Source of the DNA: Dendrolimus kikuchii
Lineage: Eukaryota; Arthropoda; Insecta; Lepidoptera; Lasiocampidae
Length of the DNA: 64,000 bases
Direction: 5' to 3'
NCBI GenBank assembly: GCA_019925095.2
Contig: CM034412.1
Coordinates: forward strand, 2,046,001 to 2,110,000
Below the pieces are notes generated by a model. That model was not told the origin of the DNA. It saw only the letters and a program-made list of their open reading frames with translations, and made no database searches. The first letter of the stretch is position 1. Each line of letters begins with the position of its first letter. Shown piece by piece: positions 31,372 through 41,115 of the stretch. The translations under genes and the position numbers were made by a program.

Positions 31372-32002
31372 TTAATAAAACTACGTTTTAACGGTTTTAA
31401 GCGCGGTAATTTTATTTGATTTTGGTTTTTCCGACGTTTCGGCCAAAAAACAAAATTAAACAAGTACAAAATTAAAATTAAATAATTAAAATTAACAAGT
31501 TGGCGGTAGGCTAAATAAAACTTTAAAAATACTCGTTGACACTTGACATCTTTGTCTTCCGTGATCACATACATACATACATACATAACTTCACGCCAGT
31601 TCCCTTGCGGGGTAGGCACGAACAACAGAGCGCCATTTAGGCCCATTCTTACACACCTCACTTGCTTCTTTGACATTCATAACTCTTGTCATGCACACTC
31701 GTCTGTTCTTAAGGCTCCTGACATCACCCTCCGCTAGTACACGATCAATTTGATCATGGAAGGTGTGTCGTGGCCTTCCACGACTTCTGCATCCATCCAC
31801 TTTTGCATTGTATATCTGTTTAGTCATTCTTTCATCATGCATTCTTTCCACATGCCCGAACCACCGGAGCATTCCGTGATCACGGCCACTGAAAAGTGGC
31901 CGAAAGTCGGAAAAACCAAAATCAAATCAAATTACCGCGCTTAAAACCGTTAAAACGTAGTTTTATTATGTATACAAGTCGCGAAAACTTAAAAAAATAT
32001 TA
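31372..32002. mobile_element. Fold-back element, nested, with 11-bp target duplication
   Basis: AGTAAAAGAAT is duplicated at 31361-31371 and 32003-32013. Arms: TTAATAAAACTACGTTTTAAC at left and GTTAAAACGTAGTTTTATTA at right, extended on the right only by TGTATACAAGTCGCGAAAAC. Each arm holds CCGACGTTTCGGCC / GGCCGAAA-GTCGG. RTE inserted inside. Confidence 0.85.
31569..31871 (-). mobile_element. RTE insertion inside the fold-back element
   Basis: TTCCGTGATCAC is present at 31557-31568 and 31872-31883. About 93 codons are readable, LRWFGHVERMHDE to the C-terminus. Confidence 0.88.
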
Positions 32003-32092
32003 AGTAAAAGAATATTTAAAATCGGTTTAATAGATCCAGAAATTACCCTCTACAACGTCACAAACTTTACCTCTTTATAATTTTAGTATAGA

Positions 32093-32156
32093 TAAACTAA
32101 TAATAAAAATCGACTTTCATTTTTTACTTTTTGATAAAATAAAATGAATCACTTTA
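32093..32156. other. Short AT-rich spacer
   Basis: Nothing recognised. Confidence 0.4.
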
Positions 32157-32425
32157 CATACATAATATCATGCCTGTTTCCCATTGGGGTAGGCAGAGAC
32201 TATGGATTTGTACTTGTGACGATCCTGACAAACAACTTTCGCTTCATCTACTTCATTATTCTCTTCATACATACACGTTTATTTGAGATGCTTTTTAACT
32301 GACCTCTCTTTAACACTTTTGATATTTCATCATGGTGTGTGTGTCTCGGACTACCGGCAACAACTCTACCATTCACAATACTGTCATACACCTGTATTGT
32401 CATACTACTTTTATCCATTCTCTCT
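32157..32425 (-). mobile_element. Second RTE-like family, 3' fragment
   Basis: ACATACATAATATCATGCC and CCATTGGGGTAGGCAGAGAC, then on the minus strand a decayed C-terminus of an RTE-like protein. Related to, but clearly distinct from, the abundant RTE family. CCCGGGCTTACCGGG follows at 32437. Confidence 0.6.
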
Positions 32426-32548
32426 GTCCACTACCCCCGGGCTTACCGGGATTACCCAGCGGTTGCACCGCGGGTCAACCTCTACTGCACGCCTCTCGTT
32501 TAAAGAGGTTACATTGTATTAAATTATTATGTTAGTGCTATTTGCCCC

Positions 32549-32705
32549 TATATGTCAGGAGCCTTAAGAACAGACGAGCTTGCATGACAAGAGTTATGAA
32601 TGTCAAAGAGGCAAGTGAGGTGTGTAAGAATAAGCCTAAATGGCACTCTGTTGTTCGTGCCTACCCCGCAAGGGAATTGCCGTGAAGTTATGTATGTATG
32701 TATTA
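32549..32705 (+). mobile_element. Short RTE insertion with 10-bp target duplication
   Basis: TATTTGCCCC flanks it at 32539-32548 and 32706-32715. Covers VRSLKNRRACMTRVMNVKEA to the end; GGGAATTGCCGTGA carries a C insertion/substitution at the last codons. Confidence 0.87.
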
Positions 32706-32729
32706 TATTTGCCCCAAAAGATTCACTTC

Positions 32730-33530
32730 ACTTTATATCGCAAACTTTCCCGTCTCCCGGATGAAAAGCATCTATGCCCATTTTCTATGTATTAAAACTA
32801 CATATGTGCGTCAAAATGACTAAAGTGACCAAAAATACCAAATCGACTATATCGACCAAATCGACCAATTCGAAGAATGCGACGAAATCGACGAAATCGA
32901 CCAACTCGATCAATTTGACGACATCGACCAATTCGACGAATTCGACGAAATTCACCAAATCGGCCAAATCGACCAAATCGAGCAAAATGACGAAAATGGC
33001 AAATCACATAAAAACCTATCCTACTTTCTGGGATAACGTTTACATAAATCTATCCCAAAACTTATCCCATTATTCGGGATGAAAATTATCCCTTATCCAC
33101 CCTCGGTATTAAAATTACATATATACCGATTTTCAGCCAAAACGGTCCAGTAGTTTTCCGTAAAATCATAGCAAACAAACTGACAAAAATATTTTTATCC
33201 CGGAAACTATCCCATTTTTTTGGATAAAAAGTATCCTATGTTCATCCTCGGCATCGAAAATATATAAATACCGAGTTTCAGCCAAGTCGTTCAATTCCAA
33301 ACAAATTCAAGAAAAAAGCCAAGTCGTTATTTTTACTGCATGATAAATTGTACATTTATTTATTTATGCTAGTTTAATGTATTCCCATTTGTGTTGTGGT
33401 TCTAAATAAATGTTTATTTCTTTTCTTTCTTTCTTGTTTCAAATCTTCCGGCAATTATTCCGTGAAAATAGAACAGACAGACAGAGTTACTTTCACATTT
33501 ATAATATTAATAGGGTTTAGAGTTATTTTC
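32730..33530 (-). mobile_element. Decayed Helitron-type repeat holding a minisatellite
   Basis: Contains ATTTTCAGCCAAAACGGTCC, GGATAAAAAGTATCCTATG and, at the right, AGACAGACAGAGTTACTTTC with CATTTATAATATTAATAGG, the reversed 5' end common in moth Helitrons. Boundaries are unclear and the middle (33300-33450) is foreign. Confidence 0.4.
32811..33000. repeat. Degenerate 9-bp minisatellite
   Basis: About 21 imperfect units of AAATCGACC/AATTCGACG. The period of 9 keeps one frame open (Thr-Lys-Ser/Thr-Asn-Ser), which is a by-product rather than a gene. Confidence 0.85.
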
Positions 33531-33666
33531 ACTAGTAGTAGCTATCCTGGATCAGGAGTCTACCTTAACAACTTAGTTCGACCAGGGCGACATAAGAGCC
33601 TCATTAAAACTGTATATCCTGACACAGCACTTACTTCCTTGTTTGGCCCCATTGACCTCGCAAATG

Positions 33667-33684
33667 TGGTCCTTCGAGCCGGAT
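33667..33684 (+). other. Candidate LTR-retrotransposon primer binding site (tRNA-Tyr)
   Basis: TGGTCCTTCGAGCCGGAT is the reverse complement of the 3' end of an animal tRNA-Tyr (ATCCGGCTCGAAGGACCA). Such 18-mers sit just after a 5' LTR. The preceding ~150 bp may be LTR; no pol follows. Confidence 0.55.
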
Positions 33685-34067
33685 GGCCGATTGATACCAA
33701 AACGTAGGGGGGAACAACCGTTTACCTAATCTTTATAGCATGTCTTTTGAGACACACTTGCTTTAAGTTTCACGAGCATCCTTGAAAAATTAGGTTAATA
33801 TCCTAAAGGAATTTACATATGCAAGTGAATGTTTTGAGCATGGTAAAAATTTAAATGTATGAATTGTGCAATATGGAATGAAGTACATATGTGTTAAATG
33901 CAGTATTAAGTCTGTCTCAAATAGCACGGTATGGGAGAAACTACGTAAATAGAGATAAAAACACTTATTAAACAGTAGTAGGATTAAATATATTTTTACG
34001 TAATTAAAAATAATATTTATGTCATAGAAAAGTATGAAATAAAGTCATAAAGAAATAAAAACGTAAT
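33685..34067. other. Unassigned DNA
   Basis: AT-rich, no pol ORF after the candidate primer site, so any LTR element here is internally lost. Confidence 0.4.
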
Positions 34068-34104
34068 TTGTAGCGTGATCTTACGATCACAAATTACGTT
34101 TTAA
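34068..34104. repeat. Small hairpin
   Basis: AAAACGTAATTTGT then GATCACAAATTACGTTTT pair as a near-perfect hairpin with GATC at the tip. Likely MITE remnant. Confidence 0.5.
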
Positions 34105-34139
34105 TTACTTATTTTTACAATTAAAATTATATGTAACAA

Positions 34140-34770
34140 AATAAAATTACATATAATCGAATACAAGAGATTAGAAAAACTACAAAAACAGTTCCTTTAC
34201 CATCTTACATACGCAAATAATCGCTGCCGTAGTCTAAACAGTTACGATTCCAGATTGGAATACTACAAAGCACTACCACTGCAGTTGCGACGCAAGACTG
34301 CTGACATTCTATTTCTTTATAAACTCTTAAACAGCAAAATTGACAGCCCCGAACTTCTCGACAAACTAAAATTCGCTGTACCACGAGCTGGATGCCGTTT
34401 GCATAATCGTAAAATATTCGCTCTACCAGCATGTCGCACTGTGTACTGTCAACACTCACCACTCTATCGTCTTTGTACTGCCTACAATAATATCTGCCAC
34501 GAACTCGATATTTTCAATGCATCGGTTAAGCACATCAAGAAGTTTCACACTCCTTTTTAATTATTTGTTTAACTTAATTAATTATTAATTTCTTTTTTTT
34601 TCTAAATTACTATGTAGTCAATGTCTTCATATAATGCATGCTGTGTTCGCACCAAGAAGGCCAGTCAGCAACCATTCTATCTGTACTCTAGTTTTGTTTA
34701 AATAGTTTAAATAAATGTAAGCTGAATTGGCCAGTTTAGGAACCAAACTAAAAAAAAAAAAATACAATGC
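34140..34770 (+). pseudogene. Non-LTR LINE C-terminus and 3' UTR
   Basis: A frame to 34560 encodes LEKLQKQFLYHLTYANNRCR, RLEYYKALPLQLRRKTADILFLYKLLNSKIDSPELLDKL and FHTPF-stop. This is the extreme C-terminus of Jockey/CR1-type LINE ORF2. A 3' UTR with an A-run end at 34750-34762 follows. No RT catalytic core is present. Confidence 0.65.
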
Positions 34771-35049
34771 AAGAAAACTTAACTTGTTTGTATTGTATTC
34801 TACTCATAGTCCCTCAAGACTATAAGTAGAAAACTGTGCTCAGATCAGTAGAATACTGAGCCCAGATCAGGAGGATTTCATTACTCATATTCTGAAAGTA
34901 TGTTTTGATTTGTCTGATCACAGTAATTTTCGTCCCTGGGAAACTATTTTCCCTGCTGTCAAAAAATTTATAAACTAAGCCTATGTACCAACTTTTTTAC
35001 AGCTACTGTTAAATTGATACACGAATTGTAATAAAAAACATACATATAT
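34771..35049. repeat. Repeat shared with 63590-63850
   Basis: GAAAACTTAACTTGTTTGTA and AATACTGAGCCCAGATCA recur near 63596 and 63650, with different fillers. Nature unknown. Confidence 0.5.
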
Positions 35050-35175
35050 AAACAAGATAGATAGACAACACTTTATTTTACACCAAAGCATAGAGATAAA
35101 CAGAAATAGAAAAATATACAACGGGCGGCCTTATCGCTAAAAAGCGATCTCTTCCAGGCAACCCTTGGCAGGGAT
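35050..35175 (-). repeat. LINE-B 3' end with GATA tail
   Basis: AAGATAGATAGACAACAC, GGGCGGCCTTATCGCTAAAAAGCGAT, CCAGGCAACCC. Confidence 0.7.
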
Positions 35176-35267
35176 TAATGGATTTTTAACACTGACGGTT
35201 GTGCAGTTTGTAAATAATGATAAATGATAATTATACACAATACATATAAGTACAAAAACAATATAAA

Positions 35268-35600
35268 TCTATATATTAATACGCAACGCAAAAACTTTGT
35301 ACCCCTCTTTACGAAAATTGCGCGGACGGAGGAGTATGAAAATTCGCACACTTATAGTTTATATAGATAAGGAGTGCAGAATGCTAATATTTATTTAAAT
35401 TTATGCATAAAAAATACATTAAATCAATAATAAAAACATTACACACACTACCATGTATTTGACACACACACGCATATATACTCTTTTGTTTATTGTTAAA
35501 GTAAAATTAACAGTGTAGCCTTGGCGAAATCTGTGATTATAGAAGTATAGTCTTTGACATTAATTATTGTGGTCGAATTTCGACCACGGGCAACCACTAG
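35268..35600 (+). mobile_element. Non-autonomous Helitron, 333 bp, best copy
   Basis: Starts TCTATATATTAATACGC after A, ends GGGCAACCACTAG before T. The 3' stem-loop GTGGTCGAATTTCGACCAC is perfect and sits 9-13 bases before the tip. No coding capacity, so mobilised in trans. Confidence 0.92.
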
Positions 35601-35877
35601 TTAGAAATTATTATACACAATAGAGAAGTAATGCTTCTGAATCTGATTTTTAAAACAATGTAAGGTTTTGGATTGTTTTAAAGCAATAGGTACCTCATTC
35701 CAAAGACGCACCGTCTGGATGGTAAAAGAGTTATTGTAAAAAAGAGACGTATGTACATGATGCGTTTATTCTGTATTTAATTGAGGGGCGTAAATTGTGC
35801 GAGTTAGATGCGTACAGAAATTGGAAGCGTTCATTGAGGTAAGGAGTTGTGGGTAGAAACAATATACTGTAGAGTAG
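35601..35877. other. Unassigned, LINE 3'-like
   Basis: GGTACCTCATTCCAAAGACGC and following text look like an antisense LINE 3' UTR continuing the next entry, but no second copy is here to confirm. Confidence 0.3.
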
Positions 35878-36050
35878 ATCAAATCAAATCAAATCATTTA
35901 TTGCATAAAAACATGGTAATACAAATAGGTCTTGTTATTTTATATTGAGCACATGTTTTTTGCCGGTTGGGCGTACAATTAAAAAAAATCTTAAATATAA
36001 ATTAAAAAAAAAAATGTACGCCCATATATAATAATATAGGTACCTACATA
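35878..36050 (-). repeat. LINE 3' end with GATTT tail
   Basis: AGATCAAATCAAATCAAATC followed by ATTTATTGCATAAAAACATG, a reversed 3' UTR and tail. Confidence 0.5.
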
Positions 36051-36106
36051 TTTATTTCAATATTTATTTGGCTTTAATTATTATTAGTAATGTTTCAATC
36101 TTGTAT

Positions 36107-36400
36107 TTTTTTTTATTGCAGGAGATCAGCAGACAGGCAGACGGCCCACTTGATGGAAAGCGGTTACCATCGCCTATGGACATTTGCAACATCAAAGTTG
36201 CTACAAATGCGCTGCTGCTCTCTTAAGGGAAACTGGAACCTGGTCACTAATGCCGGAACACAACTCAAGGTTGTTATGGCGACATACTTTAGACCAGGGG
36301 TGGTAGCCATCCAGTCGGGAAAATGCCCTATCACCTGTCTGTGGGTTGTCAAGTCGGCCGCAGGAAATTGTATTCTTTCTCCGTTCCTGCACGGATAAAA
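36107..36400 (-). repeat. SINE-A, near full length
   Basis: Poly-T and GCAGGAGATCAGCAGACAGG to CCTGCACGGATA. About 20 bases (CCTCTTACGACAGGCCGCC region) are missing. Confidence 0.88.
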
Positions 36401-37076
36401 ATCTTATCTTATAATTATGTATAACCTTAAATTTAACAAATATGAGTATTCCGGCGGCAATTGATGGGTAACCACTTGATTTTTTTTTTACGAAATTCAG
36501 AAGGAAGACGATTCGTAAAAAGGATTTATCAACGGAATCCCCATGTTAAATGTGTTACCTAAAACTCATAAAGCTCGCTATCATCCACGACCGTGTGTAT
36601 ACACGTCCCCATCATAAAGCCAACGAGTAAATATTGACGCGGTTCCGGATATCACGTAAAAACCTGTACCACAATACGTACGGCCGGAGAGCGTTACTTT
36701 CAGATATTTAGGTTAATGTCAGCCCTCGACGTTATGTCTTGCTTTTGCTTGATAGTAGTCACTGTACCATTATAATGAGCTAGTTTATGGTTAGGATAAT
36801 ATTAGTCTAGTTGTTGTAATCGATTATTTATGATTACTTTGTTTGTATGGAATGGATCACTAGCTGTTTCTTTTTATGGGTCAAAACTGTTCCTGGTGAA
36901 TATAATCGTCAGGGACACAAACACTGTTATTTCCACTGCACATTACACTTGAACTTTGCATAAGTTCTATAGCTTTATTCTACTATATTTCTACACTTTT
37001 ATGTCTATGCATATCTTTATTATCCTAATTTTATTTAACGCAGATGTTATTGTTTTGCTTGTGAACTGATGTACTA
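36401..37076. other. Repeat-poor DNA
   Basis: 675 bp without recognised repeats or exons. Near 36610-36700 base composition is more balanced (GACGCGGTTCCGGATATCAC) but no frame is convincing. Confidence 0.4.
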
Positions 37077-37284
37077 ACTTAATATGTATAAATTACGTGT
37101 CACGTTGTTTGTCCGCGATGGACTCCTAAACTACTTGACCGATTTTAATCAAATTTGCACACCGTGTGCAGTTTGATTCGACTTGATGGATAGGATAGCT
37201 TACATTTGGATCCGGTAGGTGGAGCTGCAATCGGGTTCTACATTTTATTTCTTCAGGGCAGAACAACGTCTGCCGGGACAGCTA

Positions 37285-37285
<1 letters not shown>
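37077..37285 (+). mobile_element. Short Helitron, second copy of the 839 type
   Basis: Interior nearly identical to 839-1049 (GTTTGTCCGCGATGGACTCC); 3' end CTGCCGGGACAGCTAG. The 5' TC has become AC. Confidence 0.75.
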
Positions 37286-37332
<47 letters not shown>

Positions 37333-37345
37333 AGTATATATATAT
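37286..37345. repeat. (TA)n microsatellite
   Basis: About 20 TA units directly behind a Helitron end, then a less regular TATA-rich stretch. Confidence 0.95.
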
Positions 37346-37614
37346 GTTAGGGTGGCGTAAAAAATAGGACTTTTTTTTGAGTCTCGAGTGAAAAAAATGT
37401 TACTTTTTGATGCTTTAAGAACTCCCTCCAAAGGACAGCTCAAAAAATTGTATTTTTAAGAGGTCGCTCCAAATTTTTAAGATTACAAAAATCGCCAAAA
37501 ACTGAGATTTTTTTGTTATTCAAATTTTTTTTCTCGTTACAGTATAATCAAAATTTAAGTTTCAAAAGGTCTCTCCTGATTTTTAGAAATTTACTATTGC
37601 ATTACTTTAGAGAG

Positions 37615-37616
<2 letters not shown>
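37346..37616. other. AT-rich island between two (TA)n tracts
   Basis: Starts TTAGGGTGGCGTAAAAAATA and ends TTACTTTAGAGAGAGAG. No TIR pairing and no ORF. Its placement suggests insertion into a TA repeat. Confidence 0.4.

Positions 37617-37686
<70 letters not shown>
37617..37686. repeat. (TA)n microsatellite
   Basis: About 34 uninterrupted TA units. Confidence 0.97.
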
Positions 37687-37693
<7 letters not shown>

Positions 37694-37852
37694 GGATAAT
37701 AAAGATATAAAAGTAATATGTGAATATATATAGGTATACGTAGTCTTACCATAAATATTGTAACAAAGAATTTTTGTTTTTCCTATGTATACAGACAGTA
37801 AGTGTAGAAATGTAGCAGAATATATAGTAGGGTAGGTAGGTATATATACAGT

Positions 37853-38282
37853 AGTGTTTTAGATAACGAGGTGGCTGGTGACGGTATTAGGAGACGTGCA
37901 AGAAAGGAAACTACGAAACATCTGTACAGTACTGACGTTTATTCACGACTGGAGGGGGCTTGCGGGCGCAGCCGCACGTACACGCAAAGCGTACTACTGC
38001 TAAGCTGTCAACTGCTGACAAACTGAGTCCCTACAAATATAATAGCCAATGTCTCACTTCTCGCACAATAATCAGCCACTCCAGAGCGCTACTACGACAT
38101 GTGCATCGGCCCAAAGCCGGAGTGAGATTATGCACCTGACCAAAGTCAGAGTGGGAATGTTGTCTCGTGGTTCCGTCCGCACGCTTTTATTTTCGATCAA
38201 TGATGGAACGAGCCGAGTAGTGGAGTAATCGATACAAACTACCGTCACTATTCTGTCAGTAAATCAACTCGCTAAAACACTG
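37853..38282 (-). mobile_element. Putative solo LTR
   Basis: AGTGTTTTAGATAACGAG at the left and CTCGCTAAAACACT at the right are inverted. Read on the minus strand it has TGTTTTAG...CTAAAACA tips and GTGAATAAACG as a poly(A) signal. GC-richer than its flanks. No target duplication was found, so a TIR element is the alternative. Confidence 0.45.
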
Positions 38283-38865
38283 CAATAATCTGACACACAT
38301 TTGAAGGTGTAAGTGCTTTTTACCTGTCTTCAAAAATATCTTAGTCATATCATAGTAAAGTACAGTCCTAGTTTAACAATTGAAGCTTAGTTTTAATTAT
38401 AACAAGGTAATTCAACTATGTCATAGCTCCGAGCCCAGCATGTTGAGCATAAAGGCATACTTGGAATCGTCCAAGTCGCCCGCATAACGGCTATTGTGGT
38501 CTGAAGTTTCTTAATGGAATTTTATTGTTTAGACGTAATTACGAACGTGGAAATTTATTAATGTGGCTTAATTTCTAATTCTAAAAGGAAATGTTAATAA
38601 ATCGCCTAAGTGCTTAACAGTCTAAACATAGTGAAGGTTTTCATACAGGTCTTACCTTCGGCGTATTCATCAAGGTTTTTTTTTTTATTGAATAAGTTCG
38701 CATCTGACTGACATTACGCCTAATGTCAGGTGGAAATGCAGCACGCTTACTGATACCGCCATATAAACCTCCTTTCGACCTATTAAAACTTTTCTTCTCT
38801 TTCGCAGGCAAGTCTGTCATTTTCATTGTCATGTCATCAAATAAAATAAATTAAATCGCCCACAT
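38283..38865. other. Mostly unassigned DNA
   Basis: At 38675-38790 a T-run followed by GTCAGGTGGAAATGCAGCACG looks like the start of a reversed SINE of a different family. The rest is unrecognised. Confidence 0.35.
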
Positions 38866-39177
38866 TTTTTTTATTGCAGGAGATCAGCAGACAGCCAGAC
38901 GGCCCACTTGATGGAAAGCGGTTACCATCGCCTATGGACATTTGCAACACCAAAAGTTCTACAAATGCGCTGCTGCTCTCTTAAGGGATACTGGAATCTG
39001 GTCACTAATGCCGGAACACAACTCAAGGTTGTTATGGCGACATACTTTAGACCAGGGGTGGTAGCCATCCAGTCGGGCAAATGCCCTACCACCTGGCTGT
39101 AGGTTGTTAAGTCGCTTTTTACGACAGGCCGCCCGGCCGCAGGAAATTGTATTCTTTCTCCGTTCCTGCACGGAACT
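38866..39177 (-). repeat. SINE-A, full length
   Basis: ATTGCAGGAGATCAGCAGACAG to CGTTCCTGCACGGA. Best minus-strand copy. Confidence 0.9.
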
Positions 39178-39245
39178 CCAATAAACTCATTGACTATCAA
39201 GTTATCATTCATTTATTATGGTGTTGGAAATCACCCAACATTTTA

Positions 39246-39261
39246 TGGTCCTTCGAGCCGG
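39246..39261 (+). other. Second tRNA-Tyr primer-site-like sequence
   Basis: TGGTCCTTCGAGCCGG, the first 16 bases of the motif at 33667, follows AAATCACCCAACATTTTA. CCAATAAACTC upstream could be an LTR poly(A) signal. Cut off by a Helitron fragment. Confidence 0.5.
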
Positions 39262-39412
39262 TTATATAAAGAGGTAAAGTTTGTGAGTTTGTGACGTTGT
39301 GGGGATATTTCTGGATCTACTAAACCGATTTAAAAAATTCTCACGTGACGCTATATACCACGGGGGCGGGACAGAGCGCGGGTGAAACCACGCCGGGTCA
39401 CTTGTTTATGTT
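39262..39412 (+). mobile_element. Helitron fragment, 31258 type
   Basis: TTATATAAAGAGGTAAAGTT, GGATCTACTAAACCGATTTA, GGGCGGGACAGAGCGCGG and an end CGCCGGGTCACTTG. It is the uninterrupted homologue of the split copy at 31258-32092. Confidence 0.72.
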
Positions 39413-39461
39413 TAAAAAATTATTCTGATCGTGTGTCACTGAACATCCATGTCACTGAACT

Positions 39462-39530
39462 CCGACATGCTTTAGACTAGGGGTCGTAGCCATCCAGTCC
39501 GGCAAATGCCCTACCACTCGGCGAAATTAA
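39462..39530 (-). repeat. SINE-A internal fragment
   Basis: CATGCTTTAGACTAGGGGTC and GCCATCCAGTCCGGCAAATG only. Confidence 0.65.
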
Positions 39531-39689
39531 ATACATTGTAAATATATAAAATAAAATAACATAATATAAAATATACCGCGCCCGAAACACATGAATGTGT
39601 ATATTATGTAAAAAACCCAAGTGATTGAGTGTTTTTTGCAAAAATATCAACGAACTCAAAAATAAAAAATCAATTTTAGAATTTTTTGT

Positions 39690-40530
39690 ATTTCTTTATA
39701 TTATTTAACAATAAAGCCTTATTTATTAAGTTTTTGTTATTGAAGTGGAATGATGCTTACTCTAAACCAGCGCCTCTACCATGTGGAGTAAGACAAGGGC
39801 GATCATTGTCGCCAGTACTTTTTAATATATACATGGATGAAATGAATACGCTTCTTAATGATACTAAAATTGGTTGCCTCATTGCAGGTACCTGCATCAA
39901 TCATATTGCTTACGCAGATGATATGGTTCTTCTAGCACCAACGGTGTCAGCACTGCGTCGATATTTGGATTTATGTGTAACATATGCTGCTACTCATGGT
40001 CTTACATATAACGTTAAAAAAACAAAGGTCATGTACTTTCGAAAAGGCAAGAGGCCTGTTACTAGATTGCCTATCCAATTAAATGGTCAGGACTTAGAAC
40101 ACGTAGACAGCTTTAAGTATCTGGGGCATACAGTGACAAGCAATTTAATGAACGGGATGGACCTAGATAGACAACGCCGTGCTGTAAGCGTGCGATCCAA
40201 CATGTTGGCTAGGAGGTTTGTAAGATGTAAAACACACTGTACTACTATTTATACATGTGAACTTTGGTGCTAATACACAAAAGCGGAATATAGTGCATTA
40301 AGAGTACAATATAAAAATGCCCTACGCATAATGTTACGGTTAGCTAAATTCTGTAGCGCTTCAGAGATGTTCACAGAAACCAGACTTCCCGGTTCTGCGG
40401 CACCAATATAACAAAGAGTAGCAAAGACAGGAGAAAGATTTTATAACTCCCAAAATAAAATAGTCGCTGCTCTGCTTCAAATAAATGGACTATTGATAGA
40501 GCATTGGATGAAACTACATACTGACATAAT
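39690..40530 (+). pseudogene. Non-LTR reverse transcriptase fragment (YADD), broken
   Basis: From about 39735 one frame encodes part of an RT palm: GVRQGRSLSPVLFNIYMDEM, AYADDMVLLAPTVSALRRYL, GLTYNVKKTKVMYF, DSFKYLGHTVT. YADD is the catalytic motif, intact. After CELWC a stop at 40271 interrupts; similarity continues as YTKAEYSALRVQYKNALRIM and later in other frames to EHWMKLH near 40520. Roughly 30 residues between the RRFVRC and TTIYTCELW parts appear deleted. The N-terminal fingers and any endonuclease are missing. Confidence 0.8.
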
Positions 40531-40553
40531 TATCTTTTAATATTATAATAATA

Positions 40554-40823
40554 ATGAAAGAATGACTAAACAGATATACAATGCAAAAGTGGATGGATGC
40601 AGAAGTCGTGGAAGGCTACGACACACCTTCCATGATCAAATTGATCATGTACTAGCAGAAGGTGATGTCAGGAGCCTTAAGAACAGACGAGCTTGCATGA
40701 CAAGAGTTATGAATGTCAAAGAGGCAAGTGAGGTGTGTAAGAATAAGAGTAAATGGCACTCTGTTGTTCGTGCCTACCCCGCAAGGGAACTGGCGTGAAG
40801 TTATGTATGTATGTATGTATAAT
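40554..40823 (+). mobile_element. RTE 3' fragment
   Basis: Encodes MTKQIYNAKVDGCRSRGRLR to the RELA stop, then AAGTTATGTATGTATG. AATAAT-rich flanks blur any duplication. Confidence 0.88.
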
Positions 40824-40884
40824 ACCAATAATGTAATTTCCTATGGACCTAGTCTGGATTAAATAAATATTATTATTTACATAT

Positions 40885-41115
40885 ATATTTTATTTCCAAA
40901 TTTTTTACATTTTTCTTATAATAAATACAAATTTATTTATAAAAAAAATATAAAAAAACTGATCTTCGCCGGCAGTGGGGCCTTGGGTCCAAGCTACCGG
41001 TGGTTAAGGCTCCAGACACAGGAATCTCCTCACAATACGGGCCGTGTCCAACAGAGCTGCCTTCTGCATCCGACCCTTCAACCAGATACCAAGCGAGAGC
41101 CTTTCAAGGTGGCGA
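40885..41115 (-). repeat. R2/R4-type LINE 3' end
   Basis: Reverse complement of 14270-14485 with little divergence (DTARIVRRFLCLEP coding and the ACCACCGGTAGC 3' UTR). Its 5' side is cut by the repeat D tail at 41116. Confidence 0.85.

Larger units (their letters stand above)
31258..32092 (-). mobile_element. Helitron split by fold-back element
   Basis: Minus strand starts TCTATACTAAAATTATAAAG and ends GGCCGCTAG. Its two parts (31258-31360 and 32014-32092) are homologous to a contiguous segment at 39262-39412. The insert carries its own duplication. Confidence 0.78.

Noticed and set aside
32774..33082. Thr/Ser-rich 102-codon protein
   Set aside because: It is a 9-bp minisatellite reading; both strands are open and no start context or flanking coding signal exists.
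33396..33707. 103-codon frame ending in VVLRAGWPIDTKT as a gene
   Set aside because: The end coincides with the tRNA-Tyr primer-site word and the start with reversed Helitron sequence; no protein family recognised.
37513..37710. 65-codon frame with Tyr-Ile repeats
   Set aside because: Translation of a (TA)n microsatellite.
39690..40530. Intact reverse transcriptase gene
   Set aside because: YADD is intact, but the N-terminus is missing, a stop follows CELWC and later parts are in other frames.
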